This document shows, one piece after another, positions 48,793 to 59,800 of a stretch of DNA of 64,000 nt (positions within the stretch are counted from its first letter, which is position 1; every line of letters begins with the position of its first letter). A program made the position numbers and the translations under genes. This DNA comes from Knoxdaviesia capensis (Eukaryota; Ascomycota; Sordariomycetes; Microascales; Gondwanamycetaceae). The notes under the pieces are model-generated. The model did not search any database. It saw only the letters and a list, made by a program, of their open reading frames with translations, and had not been told where the DNA came from. Location: positions 2,282,144 to 2,346,143 of the forward strand of contig LNGK01000002.1 in assembly GCA_001510575.1 (NCBI GenBank). Direction: 5' to 3'.

Positions 48793-50023
48793 ATGGCTTC
48801 GCCTTCGCCCGAACCCACGCGGAACCGTCTGCCGACCCTCTTTGAGGTGCTGAGCAGACGGACTCTGCCGCCAGTCGATCTGTTTTCGTTCTACATCTAC
48901 ATGCGCGACCAGCAGCGATCTGTCGACTATCTCGATTTCTGGTATGGCTCTCCTCTTTGAATGTGCAGCAGTTGACGATCCGCCTCTGTGTTTCGGCCGC
49001 CTGCTCTAACCCGGAATTGTTGTGTCTGTTTAGGCTCGATGTTGCCCAGCATATCTCTCTTTGCCGCCACTACGTTCGCGAACTCCGCCGATCGGTCCTC
49101 GTGTCGACACCCGATATGGACCGCGCCCAATCGAAACGGTCGTCCCAGCTTCTGGAAAGCATGGGCGAGATCACCGCCGCCGAAGCCGGCCCGTCGATGT
49201 TCCGCACTGAGAAGGAGCGCGACCAGGACGCCATGATGTCGCAGTTCCTGCGCGAAGAGCAGGTGGCCGAGTCGCCCGTCGCCAGCCGTGGCCTCGGAAC
49301 CCCGGTGGCCAGCACCCCGCGCGGCCTGACCGATTCCAACTCGCCTGGTCACACCGTGTCGCGTCAGGACATTCGAGCGTCGGCCGAGAAGATCCTGTAC
49401 ACCTTCCTCATTCCCGGCGCCGAGCGCGAGATTATTCTGCCCGGCTCGATCACGATGGATGTCACCACCGCCATCCAGGACTACGGCCGCGACGATCCCG
49501 AGGTGTTCGACGTTGCCAAGGACTACGTCTTCCAGGCCATGGAGCGCGATGCCTTCCCTGGATTCCTCCGCATGAAGGCGCTGGGCAACCTCATCCCTCC
49601 CACTCTCGTCATGCGTCTGATCATCGGCCTTGTGTCCATGTTTGCCGCCTTCTGGACGGCTTTCATTCTGCTGTTTCTCAACAAGTCTCGTGTGGACCGT
49701 CTCTGGGTAAGTTGTTTCGGGATACCTGCTATCATTCCTCTTTCCTGTGCACCGAAGACCCCTTGGCTAATAAAGTTTGCATACAGGTCATCATTCCCTT
49801 CACATTTGGAGTGTACTTCCTTGCCTCGTACCAGTACTCCCTGGACCCCATCCTCGCTCTTGTCGGCTTCAGCGAGTACACGCCTTTCAACTTCTCCAAG
49901 ATCCGCGAGCCGTTTGTGCGCAAGCTTCTCATCCGCCGTGCCGTAACTGTCATGGCGGTGACTCTGCTCACGGATGCTGCCCTCTGCGTTCTCTTTATCT
50001 TCGTGCCCGGCAAACGTCTGTAG
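48793..50023 (+). CDS. RAX1-like RGS-domain membrane protein
   Basis: Three exons are predicted (48793-48941, 49034-49706, 49787-50023), about 352 aa. The N-terminus (LPTLFEVLSRRTLPPVDLFSFYIYMRDQQRSVDYLDFWLD) begins an RGS-like domain that continues after a Ser/Pro-rich, presumably disordered insert to AEKILYTFLIPGAEREI and AMERDAFPGFLRMKALGN. Three hydrophobic segments follow: LVMRLIIGLVSMFAAFWTAF, VIIPFTFGVYFLA and AVTVMAVTLLTDAALCVLFIF. This split RGS plus three-helix layout matches Rax1, which in budding yeast marks bud sites with Rax2, and its filamentous-fungal homologues. A classic GTPase-activating role is doubtful. Intron 1 splits the Trp codon at the end of YLDFW. Confidence 0.9.
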
Positions 50024-50801
50024 GGGATTTATCACCTGCACTCTGAATGACCCCCTTCGTTCTTCAGCCGCCGTTAGCCACGCAGGATCAGATGGCTTAG
50101 GTGGTTAGCTCCCTTTTGTGATGATGATTATGAACGTCTTTTTATTCCCTCGGTACCAGCGCTGTTGTGTTTTTTGTTTTCCCCCTGTATCTCCCTATGT
50201 TCCCACATGCACTCCTTTTGCGTTCAACTATATTTTCCGTTTGCGCGTTTGTTCTTTTTGTTTCGCCTATTATTTTGGGCCTGTCGATTTCTGTAGCTTG
50301 TGAAGCTGGGCTGGAGGATATTTATGATGACACTGATGGATTTTGGTATTAAGGAAAGTGCTTCTAATATTTGGAGAAACATTTTTTGGTGTTTTTGATC
50401 GAGCTATACCTGTACAAACTCGTGCAGTTCCGGCGGTGTAAATACGAAGTCCGGACTCGCTATCACTTCTTAGAATGTGGCATTATAGAACAAACTGTGT
50501 GTTGTATTCATGTCACGTAGCCCGTAATTTCCCCCAGTCTACCAAAAGTTTGAAGAATAGAATGAACAAGTCTCGGGTGAGACGAACAAGGAAGAAATGG
50601 CACTAGGAATGCCATCAAATGCAGGGTGGGTTGGTAGCATATCAGAAACTGATATGATCAAAAAGAAAAGAAAATGTCGGAGTAATTCGGCTCCAGAATG
50701 AATCCCACAAACTCCTCAAACTCCAAGTTTTATTTCGGGCTTGGATTACAAGCAAAAAATGCAGCGCAAATCTCTTCCTAACGTAAGGGAAAAGCGACTT
50801 C
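50024..50801. other. Convergent 3' region of RAX1-like gene and CSN7
   Basis: The spacer is T-rich on the left and A-rich toward CSN7, consistent with two facing 3' UTRs. Nothing else is recognised. Confidence 0.45.
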
Positions 50802-51713
50802 CTAAATCTTTCTCCGGCTGGCTCGTTTCTTCACAGCGTCGTCGTCCTCGTCCAGATCCATGCCATCATCAGCAACGATGCGATCCTCCAGGGACCCGGG
50901 CCCCCGCTTAGCAAGACGCGAGGCACGGTTTGCGCCTCGTGCGGCCCTCGCAGCCGCGGCACCCCCGCTCTCGGTGTTGACAACGTGGCGCTTGACCTCG
51001 AGCGCGCTGGCCTGCTTGTCCTGGTAGCGGCGGACGGCCTCGCGGCGGATGGCGTCGATGCGGGCCTCCAGGTCGTCGAGCGTCGACTGGCAGCGGGCCT
51101 CCCAGGCCTTCAGCGCCTGGACCATCGGCGGCACGGCGCCGGGGGCCAGGTCGCGCAGCGGGGCCACGCGGTGCACCTCCACCGCCTGGCGCAGCGGGTC
51201 GAGCGCGGCGTCGAGCAGCCCCGCGTACACGGCGGAGATCACCAGGTCCTCGAGGTCCCGCGCGGTGGCGAGGCCGAGGGCCTGCTGCAGGGCCGCATAC
51301 GTCAGGTTGGTCGGGTCGCGCGCGAGCGTCAGCAGCGAGAGCTGGCGCAGCTTGAGCAGCTGGGCGTCGTTCAGCGGCGGCAGGCCGGCGGTGGCCGAGT
51401 AGGTCTGGAAGGTGCCGTACGAGAAGATCTGGAGCAGCGTGTAGTATGCGGCCGCCGATGCGGTGGGCTCGCGCGAGAGTGTCTGCAGGCACGGCGTTTG
51501 CAGCAGTTCGGTGAAGATGAAGGTGTTTGGGTTCGACGTTGCTCGCGTCACCAGGTCGATGGCGGCCGCGGCCGAGTTGGCTGACTTGCTCAGAACCAGG
51601 AATGGCTGTGGGTGGAAAACGAGGTGTTAGCTATCAAGTAGGTGTAGCTGAGGGGATCACTTCAGGAAAGCAAGACTCACCTCCAAGGCATTCAATGCCT
51701 TTGTTTGTTCCAT
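50802..51713 (-). CDS. CSN7: COP9 signalosome subunit 7
   Basis: Two exons on the minus strand are predicted (51681-51713, 50802-51605), about 278 aa. Exon 1 encodes MEQTKALNALE and exon 2 continues PFLVLSKSANSAAAAIDLVTRATSNPNTFIFTELL, the conserved CSN7 opening. Residues about 45-165 form the PCI/winged-helix domain (LLQIFSYGTFQTY, LRQLSLLTLA, LEDLVISAVYAGLLDA). Coiled-coil and basic/acidic tail segments follow, including AKRGPGSLEDRIVADDGMDLDEDDD. The COP9 signalosome removes Nedd8 from cullins and so tunes SCF ligases; in Aspergillus it controls development and light response. CSN7 is a scaffold subunit without catalytic activity. It is divergent from the Hub1 gene. Confidence 0.94.
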
Positions 51714-52170
51714 GGCTGCCTTTGAGTAAAGGTGGTTTGTGATGAATGAAAATGGAGGCAAAGATCTCAGGAAAAGGAATGGTAGTGGAGTGAAGTCAAG
51801 ACGAGAGACAGTTGTGACATTGTCTAGGGTTAGTTTAGGTGGGGTAGTGATAAGTGGGATTGATAAATCCAACATCTGCTGACGCCTAAATGGAAATTTT
51901 ATAGGTGTCTGGAAGCTTTGAATACAGCTGGCCAGGTCCACTATAGCTATTGTTCCTGACACCAAATTCGATCCTCTTTAGCCCTAAAATGCCATGTAAC
52001 CCTAATATATCTTTTAATTTGCCTTTTGCGTTACCTAATCCCAAACAAGAACTTCTCTTCATCTTGCATCTGGTGTGCTTCCTTTTTCATGTTAACCTTT
52101 CATCATATTGCTATCTTAACACTTCCAGCCCTCGTCACTCAACATCCGTGCCGAAACCGAAAGAAACAAA
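51714..52170. promoter_or_regulatory. Divergent CSN7 / HUB1 promoter with telomere-like motifs
   Basis: The 457-bp spacer contains three CCCTAA/TTAGGG-type motifs: CTAGGGTTAG at 51824-51833, TAGCCCTAAAA near 51979-51989 and TAACCCTAAT at 51997-52006. Such teloboxes are bound by Tbf1-like factors in several fungi. No other features are seen. Confidence 0.5.
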
Positions 52171-52986
52171 ATGCCCGAATCGCCTCGGGATCAATCTCCG
52201 CCACCGCGGGCTGCCCCATCGAGCAAGGCCAGCAAATCCAGCGGTGGCTTCCGATGGAAAAACGACGCGCCGGCGCGCGACTCCGACCGACGCCGCCACA
52301 CAGCCGACAACAACGACGATAATGACGACGACTCCCACCGCCACCCCGACCGCCGTGCCCTGCAAGATAACGCCCGCCCCCGCGAAGAAGGGGATGGCGG
52401 CCGTGACAGTGGGTCGCGACGCTCCCGCTCGCGCTCGCGCTCTCCCCGGCGGTCAAGACCCGGCGGTGGTGGTGGTGGTGGTGGGTTCCGGTGGAAGGCC
52501 GGACGCGATGGCGACCGGCGGCGCGAGACGTCTCCCGACCGGTATGGCAGCGGTCGTCGGGAGCGCGGTGGAGATCGGTTTGGCAGCGGAAGCAACCGCG
52601 ACCGCGAGCGGCGGCCCGACGAGCGGCGAGACCGGGGCCGCGACGGCGGCGGCAGCGGCGGCGATGCGAAACGCTCAGATGACCGCCCGCGGGCCTCGGC
52701 GTCCAAGAAGTCCTCGGCCCCGGCAACTGCGGCGCCGGTGGGCGGCCAGGAGATGATTGTGGTGCACGTCAACGACCGGCTGGGCACCAAGGCGGCCATC
52801 CCGTGTCTGCCGAGCGACACCATTGGCCAGCTGAAGCTGATGGTGGCGATGCGGATTGGTCGCGAGGCGGGACACATCGTGCTGCGCCGACAGAGCGAGC
52901 GGCCGTTCAAGGACCATATCACGCTGGGCGACTATGGTATCTCTAACGGCGTGCAGCTGGACCTGGAGATCGATACTCGGGACTGA
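52171..52986 (+). CDS. Hub1/UBL5 ubiquitin-like protein with long RS/RGG-rich N-terminus
   Basis: A single exon encodes 271 aa. The C-terminal roughly 75 residues (MIVVHVNDRLGTKAAI, DTIGQLKLMVAMRIG, FKDHITLGDYGISNGVQLDLEI) match Hub1/UBL5, a ubiquitin-like protein that binds spliceosomal proteins non-covalently and affects 5' splice-site use. It ends in DTRD without a diglycine, as expected for Hub1. Hub1 in yeast and animals is about 73 aa. Here it is preceded by about 195 disordered residues: an SR-dipeptide block (SRRSRSRSRSPRRSR), a Gly run, RG/RD-rich repeats and a motif GGFRWK that appears twice (near residues 25-30 and 104-111). The extension suggests stable association with RNA or splicing factors (inference). 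Confidence 0.9.
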   Translation: MPESPRDQSPPPRAAPSSKASKSSGGFRWKNDAPARDSDRRRHTADNNDDNDDDSHRHPDRRALQDNARPREEGDGGRDSGSRRSRSRSRSPRRSRPGGGGGGGGFRWKAGRDGDRRRETSPDRYGSGRRERGGDRFGSGSNRDRERRPDERRDRGRDGGGSGGDAKRSDDRPRASASKKSSAPATAAPVGGQEMIVVHVNDRLGTKAAIPCLPSDTIGQLKLMVAMRIGREAGHIVLRRQSERPFKDHITLGDYGISNGVQLDLEIDTRD

Positions 52987-53370
52987 GCGTTCAGTTAGAA
53001 CGCTCGATAGAACTCTTCGTCCTCTCTACGCGCCTCCCGCTATTCGCACAGACTCGGCTCACGCTCCCCCGAGAACTACCCCGTGGCATTAGACATCACA
53101 ATTCATACAAAGATACAGCGAGATGGCAGATATGGCAGCAAAAGATGTGTCAAACTCTATTTCCACCCAGCCCTCGGAAACCTCACTCCCGGATTATTAA
53201 GCTCATGATTAGATATCCAGACCAACCTTTTGTCAAGTCATGCTCCCGTTAGAAATGCATCAAGCATGTCGATACCTATGAATTAATGATTATGACTAAA
53301 TTACTACATAGCAACCATTTGAACCAAGAAAAAAACACAATCTCTCCGCAGTTCTCGCTTCGTCACTAGT
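52987..53370. other. Intergenic 3' flank of the Hub1 gene
   Basis: About 380 bp with no open frame of note and no recognisable element. Confidence 0.4.
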
Positions 53371-54120
53371 TTACAGAGCGACGGCAGCATCGGCGAAGAC
53401 CGAGCCGGCAATGGCCATAGCGAGCGAAACGGCGGCCGACGCAGCATCACCGCCGGGCGGGTTGTGGTTCGAGCCGGTGCCGGTGCCCGAGCTGTTGTTC
53501 TTCTCCAGGGCTCCCGAGGTCGGAGTGGTCGACGAGCCAGCACCGGTGTTCGAGGCGCTGCCGCCGGGAGTCTACAAAGGCGGCGAGCCACCAGCGGGCG
53601 GCAAGTCAGTGTTGCTGGTCGCTATCGTCCTTGTTCTCGCCCTTGTCCTTGCTCTCCTCGCTGTTCTCGCTGTTCTCGCTGTCTTTCTCGCCCGCTTCCT
53701 CGGGGGAGCTGGGCTAGCTGGTCACCCCGGGGCTGCCGGGGCTGGTGGTCTGGGACGAGGCGGTCGGCTTGGCGGTGGGTGCAGTTAGACCAGGATTGTC
53801 CAGAATGGCATCCAAGATTGGGAACCCAAGCTCGGTGTTTACGAACAGTTGACACCTGGCTGGCGCGGAAGTCCTCCACGAGCGAGGTGAACTCGAAAGC
53901 AAAATGGATGAACGCGGGCTATTTCGAAGGAAGACGCTGTTAGATTTCTCGTTCTTGTGAATCCATTTCGTTCTTATGCTAAGATGGGATGTATGCCGGA
54001 AGGGTTCCGCGTCGAGCCAAAACCCCCCCGGGGGGTCACAACATGCGGCATGGTGACCTGGGCCACGGCGCCGGCCGCGGGCATGGCGGCCGCGGCCATC
54101 GAGAAAGTCAGACGAGCCAT
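53371..54120 (-). pseudogene. Probable decayed GPI-anchored secreted-protein gene
   Basis: On the minus strand, ATG 54120 starts MARLTFSMAAAAMPAAGAVAQV, a good signal peptide, but this frame stops at 53974. A second frame carries FVNTELGFPILDAILDNPGLTAPTA (split here for length: FVNTELGFPIL then DAILDNPGLTAPTA) and a Thr/Ser/Pro linker, ending in TAG at 53714-53716. A third segment is acidic and Lys/Glu/Asn-rich. The last frame (53371-53571) reads a Gly/Ser/Thr-rich stalk followed by AASAAVSLAMAIAGSVFADAAVAL, a typical GPI-attachment tail. A TAG directly precedes this frame. The order signal peptide, domain, stalk, GPI tail is that of fungal cell-surface proteins, but I could not join the pieces by plausible introns. 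A gene with unrecognised introns or sequence errors remains possible. Confidence 0.42.
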
Positions 54121-56871
54121 GATGAAAAAGGCGAGAGTTATTGGAGTAGTTGGCTATATCAGCAAATAGAGTCGCGACACGAGTAAACAAAAGAAACGCG
54201 GAAACGGGTTCCAGACAGAGAGAAACGAATGCATATCACAAAAAGTTGAAAATGAAAAGGTCTTCAGCAATCGAGATGGAATGGAAGAAAAGAAAAAGCC
54301 TTCGTGACGGACGGCCCCCATCCATCACAACCCGGAGAACGGGGACTGTTTATATATAGATCATATATAGAGATCATGTTGGCCTGTTCCCTCTGTCCAC
54401 CCACCTCGACTGCAACTATTACACAGGTATACAATATGCCCAAATGCTTCTTTGCTTATTTGGCGTCATTTCCAATCTCGGTTGGATCTGAGCCCTGGCC
54501 AGGGCTTGGTGTAAGATACGGTGATCCTTGGAAGAGAAACTCTCCAGTAACTTTTTTTCCCCTGGTGCATAGACTGCCCCCACCCCCAAGCAGCGGGTGT
54601 CCTCGGAGGAACGTTCAGTCAGTCCAATCGAGCAGTTTTCATTTTTTTTTTTTTTTGATACGATGCATCGTATGTCTATGTATGTGAGGCCCTGTTGCTA
54701 ACGCAAGCTCGTATTTGGGTATTGCTTATGGCGATCGGGCTGCCGGTCAATCACCAGATCACAAAGTGGACGTATGGGTGTTCTTCGCACAAACAACACT
54801 CTCTGGTTCTTCAGGTCAACTCAATCTCGGCCTCCGCCGGGCTCAATGCTGGTATTATTGTGTGTCTGGGGCGGGTGAAGCTGGGTTGAAATGCAAGAAA
54901 CGGGAGAACCGCGAACCCTTAATGCTGCTAGGGTTTTGTCGGCGCTAGGGCTGGGGTTAGGTAATTATCGGTGTGTGAACCACCAGACACGGCACAAGAT
55001 TGCATTCTCTTAGTCGGCCTTCTCCCCATCACACACAATCTGCCCCTGCACAGCTCTCGTCTATTCTTGGACACTCATTCCCCTCCCCAACATGTGACTC
55101 TCTCTCCTGTATCACCGCCGCGCCACAGGGCAGGAACATGTCTGAAGTGAGCCTTCCGAGTCAATCAGATCTGCTGGTTCGGAGGTGTGGCTTGTTTGTG
55201 GCTTTGGCAGCACCCTCCTGAAACCTCTCTGAGAAACAGGTGGCTGGCCGGTCCTGCCCTTTTTGTCTCCTCCCCTGGTCGATCGCAGCTTTTGCAGTTG
55301 TCGGGATCAGATCATTCTGTTGTATATCATCGAACAGCCAAGACCGGCCAGTGCTGCAAGTGTTCAATATTTGGCCTTTAGCGGGTGGGATGTAGGCATG
55401 TTGGATGCCGATAGATGTATACAGTGTTCAGAATAGCCAAATATGTACTGTATCAAACGCTATACATGACATAACATGTCCACGATCACAGTAACCGCAC
55501 TGTGCAGTACACTTCTGTCATTTGACCCCTACAAGCACCATTAAATCTCCACCAGCTGATAACAAGCTATTGACGATTCACTCTTGTTATCTTTCCTGCC
55601 TAGCTTACAGGCGTCTTCAGTGGCTGGCACCGCTATAAATGGCCCGGTCAGCGACGTCGGCCAGTAAAAACGTCGCGCAAAGCTTGACTTGAGCTTGTTT
55701 TACCCCCGGAGTGCAGCCAATCACAGCTCGTCGCCGACCAAGCCCTTTGTTTCATGATCTCGGTCGCTCCTGCTGATTTGTAACGTTTTCATTGCTCGCG
55801 ATAAATCGTCGCTTTATCAATTACGTGCTTCTCGTCGTCTTCCTTTTTGGGCTTCACTTTTTCCCTCTTTTTCCTTTTCTTCGTAAATTCTCCTATCTTA
55901 GCCAGCCTTCTTCTTCTTTTCCCCAGTTTTCCGGTTTCCTGCGATACTGTGTATCGTGTGTTGTCCTTGTTCCCTCTTTCTTCGTCTTGGGGAGTTCTAT
56001 GTATATATATTAATTGCTCTCCTTTTTTTCTTTTTTCTTTTTTGCCGTCGTTATTACCATCATCGCGATCCTCCACTTTTATCCTCTCGAGTCCTCGTCT
56101 TCCCCGCCGCTTTAATCTATCTGGAATATGGAGATGCCACACTCGAAGATCATCTGGTCTTGAAATTGTGTTCTCTGTCCTTTGTCTTCTGCCGTTCCAT
56201 CGAACCCACCCTCTCTGCAACTGTGCCGCCTTTTCCCTCTCTCCTCTTTGTGCTTTGCCGGTTACCACATTTCAGGTGTTGTGGTTCTCCTTCCGCTTTG
56301 CCCTCTTCCTGCTGTGTGTACATAACCATACAAAATCCGACATCAACGGTTGATTTCTCGCTTCCTCGCCTTTTGCCCTTGCAACCTGCATGCCTCCGCC
56401 GTTGTTGTGCCTCCCTTGAGTGTCTCTGCCGGAGTCTGCTCGCGAAAGAAGAGAAAAGAAAGAACAGAAAAAAAATCCGAAATCTTCCGGAAGCTGGCTC
56501 TTCCCTCTTTTTCCGATCGTCATTTCCTTCCTGTGTTTGCCCGCGCATCGTCTTGAACCGGAATCCGAAGTCCTCACCCAGCAAACGAACCTCCGAAACG
56601 CCTTCTTTTTTCTCTTCTCCCCCCCAACATTCCACCGCCGGCATTCCGAACCAGATAAAATCTCTTCAACCCCGGAAAATGCTTGCGTGTCCATTATAGT
56701 TGACGACCGATCGCCACCGATACCCGCGAAGGCCTATCTCAGAGTCGAAGCGCGCACGCTTTTGTGCAGTGTGTAGCCACGTCTTGCATCGTGACTAAAG
56801 CCTTGCCTCACTGAGCCCTTCTTCCCCCTCTTCACACACGAAACTCAAACACCACAAAACTCGCGCCCACC
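54121..56871. other. Long intergenic region and CCC2 leader
   Basis: No supportable gene. Telomere-like motifs (CTAGGGTTTTG at 54928-54938, GGGTTAG at 54954-54960) lie in the middle. From about 55780 to 56870 the plus strand is pyrimidine-rich, with many short Leu/Phe/Ser frames. This is most likely the promoter and long leader of the copper ATPase gene; upstream AUGs in it could matter for translation. Confidence 0.5.
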
Positions 56872-59800
56872 ATGGCTCCCTCATATCTCAAACTTCCCTC
56901 CAAGGAAGACTCCTCGACCCCACGCCCAACCATCACATCTCCAGCCGCCCACATGGCCACCACCAGTTTGCGAGTGTCAGGCATGACCTGCGGATCGTGC
57001 ACGTCTGCCATCGAACGCGGCTTTGTTGGCGTTGACGGCGTCGGCAGTGTCTCGGTCAGTCTCGTGATGGAACGCGCCGTCATCATGCACGATCCCAACC
57101 GGATCTCCGCCGACCAGCTCCGAGATATCATCGAAGACCGTGGCTTCGAGGCCGAGGTTCTCGCTACCGATCTTCCGTCCCCTCTCCTGGCCGGGAGATC
57201 ACAGGGCCTTCCTTACTCGGCCGACGGCCAACCCGCCGGCTCTGACGAGACCACTGCCGTCACCACAGTTGCCATCGAAGGCATGACCTGCAGCTCCTGC
57301 ACGTCGGCTGTCGAGTCCGGCTTTGACGGCGTTGCTGGAATGAAGCAGTTCTCGATATCTCTGCCCCTCGAACGTGCCGTCATCCACCACGATCCCACCG
57401 TCCTCTCAAAAGATCAAATCGCCGAGATAATAGAAGACCGCGGATTCGGCGCTACCATCGTTGAGTCGCAGATTCTCCGGTCCGATCCTGCTTCTGCTGC
57501 CAACGGTGCTTCCGACGCCCCGTCGATTATGATCACAACTGTCGCTATTGAAGGCATGACCTGTGGCGCCTGCACTTCGGCCGTTGAAGGTGCTTTCGAT
57601 GGTGTTGACGGTCTGGTGCGCTTTAACATCAGTCTTCTGGCCGAACGCGCCGTGATATCACACAACCCTGAAAAACTTTCCCCTGAAAAGATCGTCGAGC
57701 TGATTTCCGACCGCGGATTTGACGCCACCGTGGTCTCTTCTCAGACTGATTCTAGCGAAACCATTACCGGTTCTTCCACCGCCCAGTTCAAGCTCTATGG
57801 CAATATTGATGCCAGTGCAGCTTCGACTCTGGAGGAAAAACTTTGCGCCCTGCCCGGAGTAACGTCGGCTTCCGTCAGTCTGTCCCCAAGCCGATTGACT
57901 GTCGTCCATGAATCGCGGATCGTCGGCCTGCGTGCTCTAGTCGCTGTGGTTGAAGCTCAGGGCTTGAATGCCCTGGTGGCCGATAATGACGACAATAATG
58001 CTCAGCTCCAGTCCCTCGCCAAAACCCGCGAAATTCACGAATGGCGCCGCTCCCTTCACCTGTCAGCGGCCTTTGCCATCCCCGTCTTCCTTCTGAACAT
58101 GATTTTCCCCATGCTGATTCCCGCCCTGGACTTTGGCAGTTACGTCATCATCCCGGGCCTCTACCTTGGCGATGTGATCTGCCTTGGTTTGACACTCCCC
58201 GTGCAATTTGGCATTGGCCGGCGTTTCTACAAGTCGGCCTACAAGTCTATCAAGCACGGCTCGCCGACTATGGATGTTCTCGTGGTTTTGGGAACGTCTT
58301 CGGCCTTCTTCTTCAGCATTCTCGCCATGTGCGTTGCCATCATGTGCCCTCCTCACACGCGCCCGGGCACCCTTTTTGATACCTGCACCATGCTGATCAC
58401 CTTTGTAACTCTCGGCCGATACTTGGAAAACCACGCCAAGGGCAAGACCTCAAAGGCTCTGTCAACCCTGATGTCTCTGGCTCCCAACAAGGCTATCATC
58501 TACGCCGACCCGATTGCTGCCCAGAAGGTGGCTGAGGAGTGGGAGAAGAAGGAGGACCAGGACTTGCTCTCTACTGCAGATGGCGACAATAACAACCAGC
58601 TGAACGGCGGACTTGCTGTTGAGCAACTGTGTATCTATACCGAGCTCATCCAGGTGGGCGATGTGGTCGTTGTTCGCCCTGGCGACAAGATTCCTGCCGA
58701 TGGAGTTGTTGTCCGCGGCGACACCTTTGTTGACGAAAGTATGGTGACTGGTGAATCCACCCCGGTCGCGAAAGAAAAAGGCTCGATGATGATGGCTGGA
58801 ACTGTCAACGAAGCTGGCAGCGTGGATTTCCGCGTGACCCGTGCCGGTCGCGACACTCAGCTCGGCCATATTGTGCGTCTTGTTCAGAATGCCCAAACAT
58901 CCCGCGCGCCGATCCAGGAAATAGTTGACAAGGTGGCCGGCTTCTTTGTGCCAACCATTCTTGCTCTCGGCCTCCTCACCTTTGTCGTCTGGGTTGTGCT
59001 CAGCCACGTGCTTGCGGACCCGCCCAAGATCTTCTTGATGGAACAGAGCGGCGGCAAGCTGATGGTGTGTGTTAAGCTGTGCATTTCCGTGATTGTGTTC
59101 GCCTGCCCATGCGCCCTGGGCCTTGCCACCCCAACTGCGGTTATGGTGGGAACCGGAGTCGGAGCCAAGAATGGCATTCTTATCAAGGGTGGTAACGCGC
59201 TGGAGTATGGTAACCAGGTCAACCGTGTCATTTTTGACAAGACTGGCACCATTACTATCGGCCGCATGACCGTTGCCCGTGCAATTCTCTCGTCGGCGTG
59301 GCATGATGAGAGCCGCCTCTGGTGGACCATTGTCGGCCTTGCCGAGACTGGTAGTGAGCACCCGATTGGCCGGGCCGTGTTGGCGTCGGCGCGGCAGGAA
59401 CTGGGACTTGAGTCAGAAGCTACCATTGATGGTGTTGCCGGGGAGTTCACGGCCGTGGTTGGCCAGGGTGTCAGCGCGAGCGTCGAGCCGGATGAATCGT
59501 CGCTGTTCTCATCCTCGTCCAACCACCAAGGACGTCGAGCTCGGTACACTGTCCTGGTCGGAAGTGTCAAGTTCCTGCACAGCAACGGCGTTGAGGTTCC
59601 GGCCGCCGATATCACGGCGTCCGAGGAACTCAACAGCCGCCGGACTCGCCGCAAGCCGGCCAATGGCAGCTCCAGCAGCGGCAACGTCGATGTCACGGCC
59701 GGCACCACCAACATCTTCGTGGCGATCAACGGCCAATACGCCGGTCTTCTGTGCCTGGCTGACACCATCAAGGAAGGCGCCGAGGCCGCGGTGGCTGTTC

